Source of the DNA: Desulfovibrio sp.
Lineage (GTDB): Bacteria; Desulfobacterota; Desulfovibrionia; Desulfovibrionales; Desulfovibrionaceae
Length of the DNA: 64,000 nt
Assembly: GCF_019422935.1 (NCBI RefSeq)
Contig: NZ_JAHZCJ010000012.1
Location: 1-64,000, forward strand
Reading direction: 5' to 3'
In this document: positions 35,914 through 47,266 of the stretch, one piece after another
How the letters are laid out: the number at the start of each line of letters is the position of its first letter
Position numbering within the stretch: position 1 is the stretch's first letter
Notes under the pieces: generated by a model
Databases searched by the model: none
Seen by the model: the letters and a program-made list of their open reading frames with translations, nothing else
What the model was told of the DNA's origin: nothing
Made by a program: the position numbers and the translations under genes

Positions 35914-36246
35914 TTATTCCATTACTTCGTTGCACTTTTTGCAGAAGCGCACTTTCTTTTCCTTGCCCTCGGACTCGATGGTCTTGTAACCCACTCGAGT
36001 GGCCTTGCCGCAGGCAGAGCAGACAACCATAAGGTTGGACACGTGGATAGGCATTTCCTTTTCCACGATACCGCCAGGCTGCTGGGCATAGGGGTTGGGG
36101 CGCATGTGGCGCTTGACCATGTTGGTCTTTTCCACAAGCACGCGATCCTTCTTGCGCAGGATCTTCAGCACCTTGCCGATTTTGCCCGCGTCCTTGCCGG
36201 CGATTACCATCACCTTGTCGTCCTTGCGGATGCGATACATTTTCAT
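35914..36246 (-). CDS. rplX: 50S ribosomal protein L24 with a C-terminal zinc-ribbon
   Basis: 110 residues; a second ATG two codons on is also usable. KOW motif [21 protein letters not shown] at the N-terminus. The C-terminal part has CSACGK and CKKC, a Cys4 arrangement extra to the KOW domain. L24 initiates large-subunit assembly near the exit tunnel. Confidence 0.97.
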   Translation of the reverse strand: MKMYRIRKDDKVMVIAGKDAGKIGKVLKILRKKDRVLVEKTNMVKRHMRPNPYAQQPGGIVEKEMPIHVSNLMVVCSACGKATRVGYKTIESEGKEKKVRFCKKCNEVME

Positions 36247-36255
36247 GACGGTCTC

Positions 36256-36624
36256 CTACAGCACTTCCGGGGCCAGCGAAATAATTTTCATAAAGTTCTG
36301 GGCGCGCAGCTCACGGGCCACGGGGCCAAAGATACGCGTACCCACCGGCTCACCCTGGTTGGAGAGCAGCACAGCGGCGTTGCCGTCGAACTTGATGTAG
36401 CTGCCGTCCATGCGACGCACTTCTTTAGCGGTACGCACGATAACAGCCTTCATAACATCGCCCTTCTTAACCTTGCTGTGGGGCATTGCTTCCTTAACGG
36501 AAACCACGATAATGTCGCCCACCGAGGCGTAGCGGCGGTGTGAACCGCCCAGCACCTTGATGCAGGCAACCTTTTTGGCGCCGGAATTATCGGCCACCTG
36601 AAGCGTCGATTCTACCTGGATCAT
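36256..36624 (-). CDS. rplN: 50S ribosomal protein L14
   Basis: 122 residues, starting [27 protein letters not shown], the L14 hallmark. It forms bridges to the small subunit and binds silencing factor RsfS in other bacteria. Confidence 0.98.
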   Translation of the reverse strand: MIQVESTLQVADNSGAKKVACIKVLGGSHRRYASVGDIIVVSVKEAMPHSKVKKGDVMKAVIVRTAKEVRRMDGSYIKFDGNAAVLLSNQGEPVGTRIFGPVARELRAQNFMKIISLAPEVL

Positions 36625-36633
36625 GGTACTACC

Positions 36634-36897
36634 CTACACGGCTTTTTCAATGATGGAGACCAGATGCCAGCGCTTGTTGCGCGAAAGCGGACGGAACTCC
36701 ACAATTTTAACCTTGTCGCCCATACCGCATTCGTTCATGGGATCATGAGCCGTGAACTTCTTGCGGCGCCTCACATACTTCTTAAGCAGAGGATGCTTGA
36801 CCAGGGTCTCGACGCGCACGACAATGGTTTTGTCGTTCTTGTCGCTCACCACAATGCCGGTCAGCATTCTGCCCTTGCGATCTTCCAGAGCTTGCAT
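36634..36897 (-). CDS. rpsQ: 30S ribosomal protein S17
   Basis: 87 residues. [17 protein letters not shown] and [15 protein letters not shown] match S17, which binds the central domain of 16S rRNA early in assembly. Confidence 0.98.
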   Translation of the reverse strand: MQALEDRKGRMLTGIVVSDKNDKTIVVRVETLVKHPLLKKYVRRRKKFTAHDPMNECGMGDKVKIVEFRPLSRNKRWHLVSIIEKAV

Positions 36898-36899
36898 GT

Positions 36900-37130
36900 T
36901 CAGGCCCTCTGTTCCTTTTCGTTCAATACGGTCTCGATGCGCGCCACCTGCTTGCGCATGACTTTCAGTTCGGAAGTCTTTTCAAGCTGCGCAGCGGCAT
37001 GCTTGAAGCGGGCGTTCATCAGTTCCTGGCGCTGCTCGGTAAGAGCCGTGCGCAGCTGTTCCACGCTCATGGAGCGAAGATCCTGCGCGGCGGGCCGGGC
37101 GGCGGTTTCGGTCTTTTTCTTGGCAGCCAT
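36900..37130 (-). CDS. rpmC: 50S ribosomal protein L29
   Basis: 76 residues. A 16-residue basic/Ala-rich head ([15 protein letters not shown]) precedes the usual two-helix core ([31 protein letters not shown]). It sits at the tunnel exit and helps bind trigger factor and SRP. Confidence 0.96.
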   Translation of the reverse strand: MAAKKKTETAARPAAQDLRSMSVEQLRTALTEQRQELMNARFKHAAAQLEKTSELKVMRKQVARIETVLNEKEQRA

Positions 37131-37544
37131 TTAGATGCCCTCCCTCACCACAATGATGGTCTTAACGGGCAGCTTGTGAGCGGCGCGGGTCAGCGCCTCA
37201 CGCGCGAGGTCAAGGCTCACGCCCTTGATTTCATACAGCACGCGGCCGGGCTTGACCGGAGCGCACCAACCCACGGGTGCACCCTTACCGGAACCCTGAC
37301 GGGTTTCCAGAGGCTTGGCCGTTACGGGGCGGTCGGGGAACACACGGATCCACACTTTGCCGCCACGCTTAATGTGACGCATCATGGCGATACGAGCAGC
37401 TTCAATCTGCTGGCTGGAAAGCTGGCCATGCTGCACGGTTTTAAGGCCGATATCACCAAACGCAATGGTGGCGCCGCGGGTGGCCAGGCCACGCAGGCGG
37501 CCTTTCTGCCACTTGCGGAATTTAACTCTTTTGGGCGCAAGCAT
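37131..37544 (-). CDS. rplP: 50S ribosomal protein L16
   Basis: 137 residues. [24 protein letters not shown] and [22 protein letters not shown] are the L16 signature; it shapes the A-site region. One-base overlap with rpsC. Confidence 0.98.
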   Translation of the reverse strand: MLAPKRVKFRKWQKGRLRGLATRGATIAFGDIGLKTVQHGQLSSQQIEAARIAMMRHIKRGGKVWIRVFPDRPVTAKPLETRQGSGKGAPVGWCAPVKPGRVLYEIKGVSLDLAREALTRAAHKLPVKTIIVVREGI

Positions 37545-38185
37545 TACTGATCAACCTCTTTGTCAAGGATTTCACCCTTATAGATCCACACCTTGACACC
37601 AATGATGCCGTAGGTGGTGTGCGCTTCGGCAAAACCGTAGTCAATGTCGGCACGCAGGGTCTGCAAGGGCACTCGGCCATCGCGATACCATTCGGTACGG
37701 GCGATTTCTGCACCGGCCAGACGCCCGGCGCAGGTTACCTTGATGCCTTCGCCGCCAAACTTGCGGGCCATGGACACGGTACGCTTCATGGCGCGCCGGA
37801 AGGCCACGCGGCGCTCGAGCTGCTGGGCGATGTTCTCGGCCACCAGCTGGGCGTCCACTTCGGGGCGACGGATTTCGTTCACTTCAAGAGAGAACTCGCG
37901 GCCGAACTTCTGACGAAGATCGTTGCGAAGCTTTTCGATTTCCACACCCTTGCGGCCGATAACAATACCGGGGCGAGCGGTGGAAAGGATAAGCCGTACC
38001 TTGCCGCCGGCACGTTCGATCTCGATCTTGGAAACCCCGGCATGAAACAGGAGCTTCTTCACGAACGCGCGGATTTTGCTGTCTTCATAGACAAAGGCAG
38101 GGTAGTCCTTCTTGCTGAACCAGCGGGACTGCCAATTCTTGTTATACCCAAGCCGGAACCCGAACGGATGTACTTTCTGACCCAT
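37544..38185 (-). CDS. rpsC: 30S ribosomal protein S3
   Basis: 213 residues. KH domain ([20 protein letters not shown]) and the C-terminal domain ([31 protein letters not shown]). It forms the mRNA entry ring with S4 and S5. Confidence 0.98.
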   Translation of the reverse strand: MGQKVHPFGFRLGYNKNWQSRWFSKKDYPAFVYEDSKIRAFVKKLLFHAGVSKIEIERAGGKVRLILSTARPGIVIGRKGVEIEKLRNDLRQKFGREFSLEVNEIRRPEVDAQLVAENIAQQLERRVAFRRAMKRTVSMARKFGGEGIKVTCAGRLAGAEIARTEWYRDGRVPLQTLRADIDYGFAEAHTTYGIIGVKVWIYKGEILDKEVDQ

Positions 38186-38188
38186 AGC

Positions 38189-38527
38189 CTATTCCTGCCC
38201 TTCTGCGAGTATAACGGTGATGTGGCTGGTGCGCTTGTGAATCTTGGTCGCCCGGCCCTGAGCCCGGGGCATAAAGCGCTTCCAGGTGGGGCCTTCGTTC
38301 ACCACGATTTCCTTCACCACCATGGCATCCACATCAACGCCGCCCAGCTGCGAGGCATTGGCCAACGCGCTCTTGAGCACGCCGAAAAGCACGCCAGCGG
38401 GCTTGTTGGGCGTGAAGCGCAGAAGGTTCATAGCCTCCTCCACTCCAAGACCCTGCACGTTCTTGGCCACAAGACGGGTCTTGCGCGGCGAAACGCGCTG
38501 GAATTTTGCAATAGCTTTAGATTCCAT
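38189..38527 (-). CDS. rplV: 50S ribosomal protein L22
   Basis: 112 residues. ALANASQLGGVDVDAMVVKEI and GPTWKRFMPRAQGRATKIHKRTSHITV carry the loop that extends into the exit tunnel, a known site of macrolide-resistance changes. Confidence 0.98.
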   Translation of the reverse strand: MESKAIAKFQRVSPRKTRLVAKNVQGLGVEEAMNLLRFTPNKPAGVLFGVLKSALANASQLGGVDVDAMVVKEIVVNEGPTWKRFMPRAQGRATKIHKRTSHITVILAEGQE

Positions 38528-38536
38528 ATGCCTACC

Positions 38537-38821
38537 CTACTTCTTGCCGGCCTTGGCCTTTTTGTCGGCGGCATGCCCATGGAAGGTACGAGTGGGCGAG
38601 AATTCACCCAGCTTGTGGCCAACCATGTTTTCGGTAACGAACACCGGCACGAACTTCTTGCCATTGTGCACCGCAAAGGTCAGTCCCACCATTTCGGGCA
38701 GGATGGTCGAGCGGCGCGACCAGGTCTTGACTACACGGCGGTCGCTGTTCGCCACGGTGCTGTCGACCTTTTTCATCAGATGGCCGTCAACAAACGGCCC
38801 TTTTTTCAACGATCTCGGCAT
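38537..38821 (-). CDS. rpsS: 30S ribosomal protein S19
   Basis: 94 residues. [19 protein letters not shown] and [23 protein letters not shown] match S19, in the head of the small subunit with S13. Confidence 0.98.
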   Translation of the reverse strand: MPRSLKKGPFVDGHLMKKVDSTVANSDRRVVKTWSRRSTILPEMVGLTFAVHNGKKFVPVFVTENMVGHKLGEFSPTRTFHGHAADKKAKAGKK

Positions 38822-38830
38822 GAGCTACTC

Positions 38831-39679
38831 CTACTTCTGGCCGCGGCGTTTGATGATCAGCCGGGAAGAGGCCTTCTTCTTGTCGCGGGTCTTGTAACCC
38901 TTGGCAGGCATACCCCAAGGCGACACAGGATGACGGCCACCAGAGCTTCTGCCTTCGCCACCGCCCAGGGGGTGGTCGATGGGGTTCATGGCAACGCCGC
39001 GAACCTTGGGACGACGACCCAGCCAGCGGTTGCGGCCAGCTTTGCCCAGAGAGATGGTTTCGTGATGCACGTTGCCCACCTGACCCACGGTAGCCACGCA
39101 GGTAGCAAGCACCTTGCGCACTTCGCCCGAAGGCAGACGCAGCAGGGCGTAGTTGCCTTCTTTGGCGACCAGCTGGGCGTAGGTACCGGCTGCGCGGCAC
39201 ATCTGGCCGCCCTTGCCGGGGTAAAGCTCAATGTTGTGCACAACGGTACCCACAGGAATGCGGGCCATCTGCAAAGCATTGCCGGGTTTGATGTCGGCCA
39301 CGACGCCATTGCGCTCGTTGATGCCGGACATGATCTTGTCACCCTGCTTCAAGCCAACCGGAGCGAGGATGTAGCGCTTTTCGCCGTCCGAATAGTGCAG
39401 CAGCGCGATACGGGCGGTACGGTTGGGATCGTATTCAATGTGCGCAACAGTGGCTTCAATGCCGGTCTTATCGCGCTTGAAATCGATGATGCGGTACAGA
39501 CGCTTGACGCCACCACCGCGACGGCGGCTGGTGACTCGACCCAGATTGTTGCGACCGGCCTTTTTGGTGAGGCCTTCAGTGAGCGACTTCTCAGGGCGCG
39601 TCCGGGTGATTTCCTCAAAGTCGGAAACCGTCTGGAAGCGACGCCCCGCGGAGGTCGGTTTCAGCTTGCGGACAGCCAT
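38831..39679 (-). CDS. rplB: 50S ribosomal protein L2
   Basis: 282 residues, a few more than usual. [37 protein letters not shown] in essence (here [20 protein letters not shown]) holds the peptidyl-transferase-centre histidine region. Primary assembly protein of the large subunit. Confidence 0.98.
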   Translation of the reverse strand: MAVRKLKPTSAGRRFQTVSDFEEITRTRPEKSLTEGLTKKAGRNNLGRVTSRRRGGGVKRLYRIIDFKRDKTGIEATVAHIEYDPNRTARIALLHYSDGEKRYILAPVGLKQGDKIMSGINERNGVVADIKPGNALQMARIPVGTVVHNIELYPGKGGQMCRAAGTYAQLVAKEGNYALLRLPSGEVRKVLATCVATVGQVGNVHHETISLGKAGRNRWLGRRPKVRGVAMNPIDHPLGGGEGRSSGGRHPVSPWGMPAKGYKTRDKKKASSRLIIKRRGQK

Positions 39680-39681
39680 GA

Positions 39682-39972
39682 TTACACTCCCTCGAAGAAC
39701 TCAATTTTATCGCCCTGGCGCAGCGTAACATACGCTTTCTTCCAGCCGGGCTTACGGCCAACAACGCGACCCTGGCGCTCCCTGTTCATGGGGGCGCGGC
39801 GCACTACGTTGACGGCTTCCACTTTAACATCAAAAGCCTTTTCCACGGCCTGCTTGATTTCAAGCTTGTTGGCCAGGGTGTGGACCATAAAGGCCACCTG
39901 CTGGGCTTCGTCCTTGATCAAGGTCGTCTTTTCGGTCAGCAGGGGCTTGAGCAGAACAGAAGTGGTTTCCAT
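39682..39972 (-). CDS. rplW: 50S ribosomal protein L23
   Basis: 96 residues from the ATG at 39972 ([16 protein letters not shown]); 29 upstream codons overlap rplD and are rejected. Contains [21 protein letters not shown]. Docking site of trigger factor and SRP at the tunnel exit. Confidence 0.97.
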   Translation of the reverse strand: METTSVLLKPLLTEKTTLIKDEAQQVAFMVHTLANKLEIKQAVEKAFDVKVEAVNVVRRAPMNRERQGRVVGRKPGWKKAYVTLRQGDKIEFFEGV

Positions 39973-39973
39973 C

Positions 39974-40606
39974 TTACGCCCCCTTCTTTGCGAAACGAGC
40001 CTGAACAGGTTCGATAGCGCCTTCAAGCAGAACGAGCTGCTTGTGCTTGAGGATTTCAAGCACGCTCAGGCGATCGACAGTGGTCATGGTGAGGCCCGGA
40101 ATATTGCGAGCGGAACGAACCAGCGCGCTGTCTTCTGCGGGCGCCACGATGAGAGCCTTGGAAAGGCCCAGCGTGTCGGCAACCTTGGCGAAATGCTTGG
40201 TCTTGGCTTCGGGCAGTTCAATACCCTTGACCACCATCAGGGTCGCGGCAGCCAGGCGGCTCGACAGGGCCATCTTCATGGCCAGGGCGCGCACCTTGCT
40301 GTTAACCTTGAAGCTGTAATCGCGGGGGCTGGGTCCGAAGATAACGGCACCACCGCGCCAAATGGGCGAACGGTTGGAGCCGGAACGGGCGCGGCCCGTA
40401 CCCTTCTGCTTCCAGGGCTTAACGCCGCCGCCGGAAACCAGCGCACGGGTCTTTGCCATATGCGTGCCGGCGCGTTTGGCCGCCATCTGGGCGCGCGCCA
40501 CGAGATTGAGGATTTCGGGCCTCACCTCGATTTCGAACACGTCGGAAGCCAGCGTGATTTCGCCGCTTTCCTGCTTGTTCTGGTCATATACTTTCACGGT
40601 AGCCAT
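39974..40606 (-). CDS. rplD: 50S ribosomal protein L4
   Basis: 210 residues. KPWKQKGTGRARSGSNRSPIWRGGAVIFGP is the tunnel-extending loop. In other bacteria L4 also represses the S10 operon; the long leader upstream of rpsJ would be the place to look for its site. Confidence 0.98.
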   Translation of the reverse strand: MATVKVYDQNKQESGEITLASDVFEIEVRPEILNLVARAQMAAKRAGTHMAKTRALVSGGGVKPWKQKGTGRARSGSNRSPIWRGGAVIFGPSPRDYSFKVNSKVRALAMKMALSSRLAAATLMVVKGIELPEAKTKHFAKVADTLGLSKALIVAPAEDSALVRSARNIPGLTMTTVDRLSVLEILKHKQLVLLEGAIEPVQARFAKKGA

Positions 40607-40617
40607 TGCTGCTTCCT

Positions 40618-41247
40618 CTACTGCTTGCGGATCAGCACCAGCCCGTTCTTGGGGCCGGGCACGGAACCTTTGACCAGAATGACGTTGTCCTCAGGACGCA
40701 CATCAACGATGGTCAGGCCCATTTCCGTAACGGTTTCATTGCCCCAATGGCCCGCCATTTTCCGACCCTTAAAAACATGGCCAGGAAAGGTGTTGTTACC
40801 AATGGAACCATTGTTGCGGTGCACCTTTTCGCAGCCGTGGGTATCTTTGGAACCGGCGAAATTCCAGCGGCGCATGCGCCCCTGGTAGCCTTTACCCATG
40901 CTTGTGCCGGTCACCTTGACCGTATCGCCTGCGGCGAAAATTTCAACGGTCAGTTCCTGACCCAGCTCCTGTTCCGGCGCACCCGCAAGGCGGATTTCGC
41001 GCAGATGGCGGAAAAGACCCTTGCCAGCCTTGGCGAAGTGTCCCTGCATAGCCTTGGTGCTGTGCTTTTCCTTAGCGGGGGTCAGCGCGATCTGAACGGC
41101 GTTGTAGCCGTCAGTATCCGCAGTTTTGACCTGGGTGACGGGGCACGGACCGGCCTCAATCACCGTGACAGGCACGGCAGCGCCAGCGCCGTCAAATATG
41201 CGGGTCATACCAAGTTTGCGACCCAAAATTCCCATTTTCTCAGCCAT
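40618..41247 (-). CDS. rplC: 50S ribosomal protein L3
   Basis: 209 residues. [31 protein letters not shown] and [30 protein letters not shown]. Glutamine methylated by PrmB in many bacteria lies in the last region. Initiates large-subunit assembly with L24. Confidence 0.98.
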   Translation of the reverse strand: MAEKMGILGRKLGMTRIFDGAGAAVPVTVIEAGPCPVTQVKTADTDGYNAVQIALTPAKEKHSTKAMQGHFAKAGKGLFRHLREIRLAGAPEQELGQELTVEIFAAGDTVKVTGTSMGKGYQGRMRRWNFAGSKDTHGCEKVHRNNGSIGNNTFPGHVFKGRKMAGHWGNETVTEMGLTIVDVRPEDNVILVKGSVPGPKNGLVLIRKQ

Positions 41248-41259
41248 GACTGCCTCTCG

Positions 41260-41577
41260 CTAGAGCTTGATTTCCACGTCCACACCGGCGGGCAACGAAA
41301 GCTTGCCCAGCGCGTCGACGGTCTGCTGCGTGGGTTCCAGGATATCCATGAGCCGCTTGTGAATGCGCATTTCAAACTGCTCACGGGACTTTTTGTCCAC
41401 ATGCACGGAACGCTGCACGGTGTACTTGTGAATGTTGGTGGGCAGGGGAATTGGTCCCGCCACACCGGCACCGGTATTGCGCGCCGTATCCACGATTTCC
41501 GCAACGGCTTTATCCAGAATGCGGTAATCGTAGGCTTTGAGCTTGATCCGAATGCGATCGCTGCTAACTGTCGTCAT
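41260..41577 (-). CDS. rpsJ: 30S ribosomal protein S10
   Basis: 105 residues from the ATG at 41577 ([25 protein letters not shown]). The frame stays open for another 100 codons upstream, but these show no S10-like sequence. S10 also forms the NusB-NusE antitermination complex. First gene of the cluster; rpsJ is not preceded by fusA or tuf. Confidence 0.97.
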   Translation of the reverse strand: MTTVSSDRIRIKLKAYDYRILDKAVAEIVDTARNTGAGVAGPIPLPTNIHKYTVQRSVHVDKKSREQFEMRIHKRLMDILEPTQQTVDALGKLSLPAGVDVEIKL

Positions 41578-42118
41578 TGTGCCTACTCCGTTTGCAAAAA
41601 CATCCCGCGCGGCCCTTTGGGCTACGAGCGCGGGCTCCTTCACAGCATACGCGGGCCATGAAGCATGGCCCGAAGGGCCGACCTCACCCTGGCAAGGAAC
41701 GGAAAAACGGAGCAACGTAAGGGGTTGCGCTAATGCGCGCATCACGCCTGAAATTTCAGGAAGAATTCGGAAGATTGGACGCCTGAACGCGCCTGCATCA
41801 TCCGCGTGATGCTCCCCAGCGTCGCCCAGGCTAAGCCACTCCATAGAAAGAGAGGCTAAGCGGTCCCGCAGGGTCACCAAATGGGGGCTATCCCCCTACC
41901 TTACAGCCCCGGGTCACGCGCGGCCTGGGGGCTGCGGTGGGATCCGTCTTTGGGCTGGAACGGCTCGACATTGTCCGGCATTCGGTAACGCCTGCACATG
42001 TCAAAACCCTCTGCGACCTTACTGTGGTCGCTTTGGGTGCATCAGGATGGGCTCAACCCACCCTTCCCTGCCGTCCAGGGAACGCCGATAAAAATCGCTT
42101 CTTATCGCGCGGAGATTT
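41578..42118 (-). promoter_or_regulatory. Long leader of the S10 operon
   Basis: More than 500 bases between the promoter and rpsJ without a supported gene, longer than an ordinary leader. It contains GC-rich inverted repeats such as the one around 41660-41690 and would be the site of autoregulation (L4-like) if it exists in this lineage. An upstream-frame of 100 codons in frame with rpsJ is not protein-like. Confidence 0.55.
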
Positions 42119-42147
42119 TTTCTATCCAAGTTCCCCTTGGACGTCAA
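42119..42147 (-). promoter_or_regulatory. S10 operon promoter with palindromic spacer
   Basis: On the minus strand TTGACG (42147-42142), 17-base spacer, TAGAAA (42124-42119). The whole spacer (42125-42141) is an inverted repeat, TCCAAG-N5-CTTGGA, suggesting an operator for a repressor or activator of the ribosomal operon. The region 42148-42344 between this and the divergent gene is otherwise without features. Confidence 0.65.
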
Positions 42148-42344
42148 GCCATTTTTGCATTATTTTTATCACGTCATCCAGGTTTTTTGCCGCGCCAATC
42201 TTACTTCTTGACGCTTGCCCCTGCAAAAAACTAAAAGAGCCGCACCCCTCCGGCAATTTGCCAAGATGACGCCCTTTCGTCGCACGCTCTTCACCATTTT
42301 GCGCTAATTTGTCATCTTAGCTGTCAATATATTCAGGAGATCCT

Positions 42345-43709
42345 ATGTCCATGATTGATGCCGCAAACAGGGCAAAGCTTAATTCATACCAAGACACTGT
42401 CATTAATTACATTACGAAAGAGAATGGACACATTCTGGCAGTGAGCGATGACCAGGCCTTTTGCACGCAGTTGCGCCTTACCCTCGCCAAAGAGATGGGG
42501 CTTACAGCGCAAAGCATTTTTACCGCCATTACGGACCCACGCATGATGCTTCGCGAGCTTCGCGACATTCTGGCCCGACACCCTGCCCCTCTTATCTTTA
42601 TGGAGCGCAGTATTGGCGGTCAGGATCTGAGCTTCCTGGTTGGCCAGATCAAACAAGCCTTTAACGCGCTTAAGATTATTGTTCTTACGAGCGATGTGCA
42701 GCGCGACCGCCTGATGCTGCTTCACGAGGTCGGGGCGGACAACTTTATCGCCAAGCCTGTTTCTGCCAATACGCTCATTGAAAAAATGGCTTTTACTCTC
42801 AGGCCGCAAAGCAAGCTTGGGCAGGTCATTGACGTGGCAAAGAAACTGTTGGCGCAAAAAAAATACGACATGGCGCTGACAGCCTGCCAGAAAGTTTTGC
42901 AGCTCAAGCCGGGCAGCGCTGCGGCATTTCTGCTCATGGGCGATATTTTCCGCGCCACCCAGCAATACGACAAAGCCCGCATTGCCTATGAATCTGCCGC
43001 CAAATCTGCTGATCTTTACCTCGCCCCACTCCAGCGGCTGGCAGAAATGTACGAGGAAATAGGCGATGTGCCTCAGCAGGTGCGCTACCTCGAAAAACTG
43101 GATTCAATCTCGCCCCTCAACGTAAATCGAAAAGTCAGCCTTGGCGAGGCCCACCTCGCAAACGGTGATGTGGAAAAGGCCGAAGCCTTCTTTGAAAAAG
43201 CTGTGGTGCAGATGAACCGGGAAGCTGCCGATGGCCTCAGCGCCCTTTCAAGCCGTATTGCCGGTATTTATGGCGAGCGCGACCCTGAAAAGGCAGAAAA
43301 ATTTCTGCGCAGCAGCCTTGAGGCCAAGGGCAAACGACTTGGGCGGGAAGATCTGGCCCTGTTCAACCAGCTGGGAATCAGCCTGCGTAGGCAGGGACGC
43401 TGGCAGGACGCCATCACGGAATACAAGCGCGCCATCAAAATCGCTCCTGACGACCCAACGCTCTATTATAATGTAGGCATGGCCTTTGCCGAAGGCGCGG
43501 ATTTTATCCAGGCCAAGGCAAATCTGGTAAAGGCCCTTGATCTGGAACCAGAAATGGTCAAGAGCAGCGCCTCCATCGCCTGCAATTTTGGAGCGGTCTT
43601 TCTTCAGTCGGGCGATCGTGACAGGTCGGTACAGTTCTTTCAGTTGGCCCTTGCTCTCAAGCCCGGCATGAAACTTGCCCTTCAAGGCCTCGAACGCGCA
43701 AGAAAATAA
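42345..43709 (+). CDS. Degenerate-receiver TPR protein
   Basis: 454 residues. Residues 28-150 look like a response-regulator receiver, but the phospho-acceptor aspartate position is Glu (LIFMERSIGG) while the conserved Thr/Ser and Lys (VLTSD, IAKPVS) are kept; the acidic pair is also weakened. Residues 155-454 are at least seven TPR units (AQKKYDMALTACQKVLQLKPGSAAAF, ALFNQLGISLRRQGRWQDAI). A protein of this type would act as a scaffold with a locked-on receiver rather than a phosphorelay output. GGAGATCCT precedes the ATG. Confidence 0.85.
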   Translation: MSMIDAANRAKLNSYQDTVINYITKENGHILAVSDDQAFCTQLRLTLAKEMGLTAQSIFTAITDPRMMLRELRDILARHPAPLIFMERSIGGQDLSFLVGQIKQAFNALKIIVLTSDVQRDRLMLLHEVGADNFIAKPVSANTLIEKMAFTLRPQSKLGQVIDVAKKLLAQKKYDMALTACQKVLQLKPGSAAAFLLMGDIFRATQQYDKARIAYESAAKSADLYLAPLQRLAEMYEEIGDVPQQVRYLEKLDSISPLNVNRKVSLGEAHLANGDVEKAEAFFEKAVVQMNREAADGLSALSSRIAGIYGERDPEKAEKFLRSSLEAKGKRLGREDLALFNQLGISLRRQGRWQDAITEYKRAIKIAPDDPTLYYNVGMAFAEGADFIQAKANLVKALDLEPEMVKSSASIACNFGAVFLQSGDRDRSVQFFQLALALKPGMKLALQGLERARK

Positions 43710-44083
43710 TTTTGTGTGGCTGCCAGCTGGCGAGATATGGGCGCGCTTGCCCCACCCCACCTGTTCTCTGACCGATAATATTTTTGCCGCGTCACATTGC
43801 CAACCTCAATATTATGTCTTATTTTTAAGAGATGCCGTAAATTGTCCAATTGGGCAAAGCATGGCGAATGCAGCACATTCCGCAGCGCACCCAACATTGG
43901 TGTTTGCGCAGCGCAAGCGACCGACCATTGCGCTAGACAGATCAGATCGAAAATGTTTGTCTGCACGGCGCGGATTCTGAAAAATCCGGGCCATGGTTGC
44001 TTCTCCGTTACGGACGAGACAGTAGAGATACTTAGGTGGTAAGCGAGCATTTCAAAGTGAAAATGCTCTAGTAAGGAGACTTC
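43710..44083 (+). promoter_or_regulatory. secA promoter and leader
   Basis: TTGCCA (43797-43802), 17 bases, TATTTT (43820-43825) is a good promoter candidate for secA, leaving a leader of about 250 bases. The end of the leader has an AGCATTT/AAATGCT hairpin (44046-44067) directly before the AAGGAGA ribosome site, so it may influence translation. A 39-codon frame at 43861-43980 lacks a signal peptide and is not considered a SecM counterpart. Confidence 0.5.
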
Positions 44084-46663
<2,580 letters not shown>

Positions 46664-46701
46664 CTGCTTATATTGCACCACCAAGCGATACCGAGAAACA
46701 C

Positions 46702-46731
46702 AAAAGGCGGGGGACAACCCCGCCTTTTTAT
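46702..46731 (+). terminator. Terminator after secA
   Basis: Stem AAAAGGCGGGG/CCCCGCCTTTT with a five-base loop (46702-46728) and a T-run. It also works in reverse for the SMR gene that converges on secA. Confidence 0.92.
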
Positions 46732-46801
46732 GTTCCATGCCCTGTGTTTATGCAGCAACTATGCTCACGCGCCGATCATGCCGCGCGGCAGGCAAAACGT
46801 C

Positions 46802-47125
46802 CTATGTCTGGGATGAAAAGAACTTTGTTCCTACGCTGCCGATGATAATAAGGGCGATAAAAAACAACTGGGGCAGCGAAACCTTGTCGCCGAAAAAGAG
46901 CGCCCCGCCCAGAACCACGCCCACAGTGCCAGCACCTGTCCAGAGGGCATAGGTCATACCCGCCGGGAGCCCGCGCATGGCTAGTGCCAGCAGGCCCATA
47001 TTCACAAAGCTCAGTACAATGGGCACTGCTGCGGCCTGCCAGTTGCCCAGCGTAGAAGCCCACTTGAGGCTGAGCGCCCACAAAATTTCTGTCACCACAG
47101 CCAAACTCAATGCAAACCATGCCAT
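46802..47125 (-). CDS. SMR-family small multidrug/guanidinium exporter (SugE/EmrE-like)
   Basis: 107 residues from the ATG at 47125 (AAAGGAG upstream); 33 upstream codons rejected. Four membrane segments with the membrane-embedded Glu in TEILWALSLKWAS (about residue 12-14) and GMTYALWTGAGTVGVVLGG. The SugE-like WTGAG signature is closer to guanidinium exporters than to EmrE. Not decidable further from sequence. Confidence 0.9.
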   Translation of the reverse strand: MAWFALSLAVVTEILWALSLKWASTLGNWQAAAVPIVLSFVNMGLLALAMRGLPAGMTYALWTGAGTVGVVLGGALFFGDKVSLPQLFFIALIIIGSVGTKFFSSQT

Positions 47126-47266
47126 ACCCAATACTCCTTTGCGTGGGCTCGGATAAAAAGGCATGACCTGCGGAAACCCAAAAGAACAGAACAATGCATC
47201 CACGGAACGGCGTACAACTGCCATCTGCCCACAGATGTGTCAACCAGAAAACCCAGCTCCCGAAAA

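Noticed and set aside
37619..40888. 1089-codon plus-strand frame opposite the ribosomal genes
   Set aside because: It is the antisense of rpsC-rplC, arises from GC-rich codon bias, and has no ribosome site or known domain.
41578..41880. In-frame 100-codon extension upstream of rpsJ
   Set aside because: S10 is always about 100 residues; the extension is not S10-like and the internal ATG fits the family start.
43861..43980. 39-codon frame upstream of secA as a SecM-like leader
   Set aside because: No signal peptide, no arrest-like motif, weak ribosome site.
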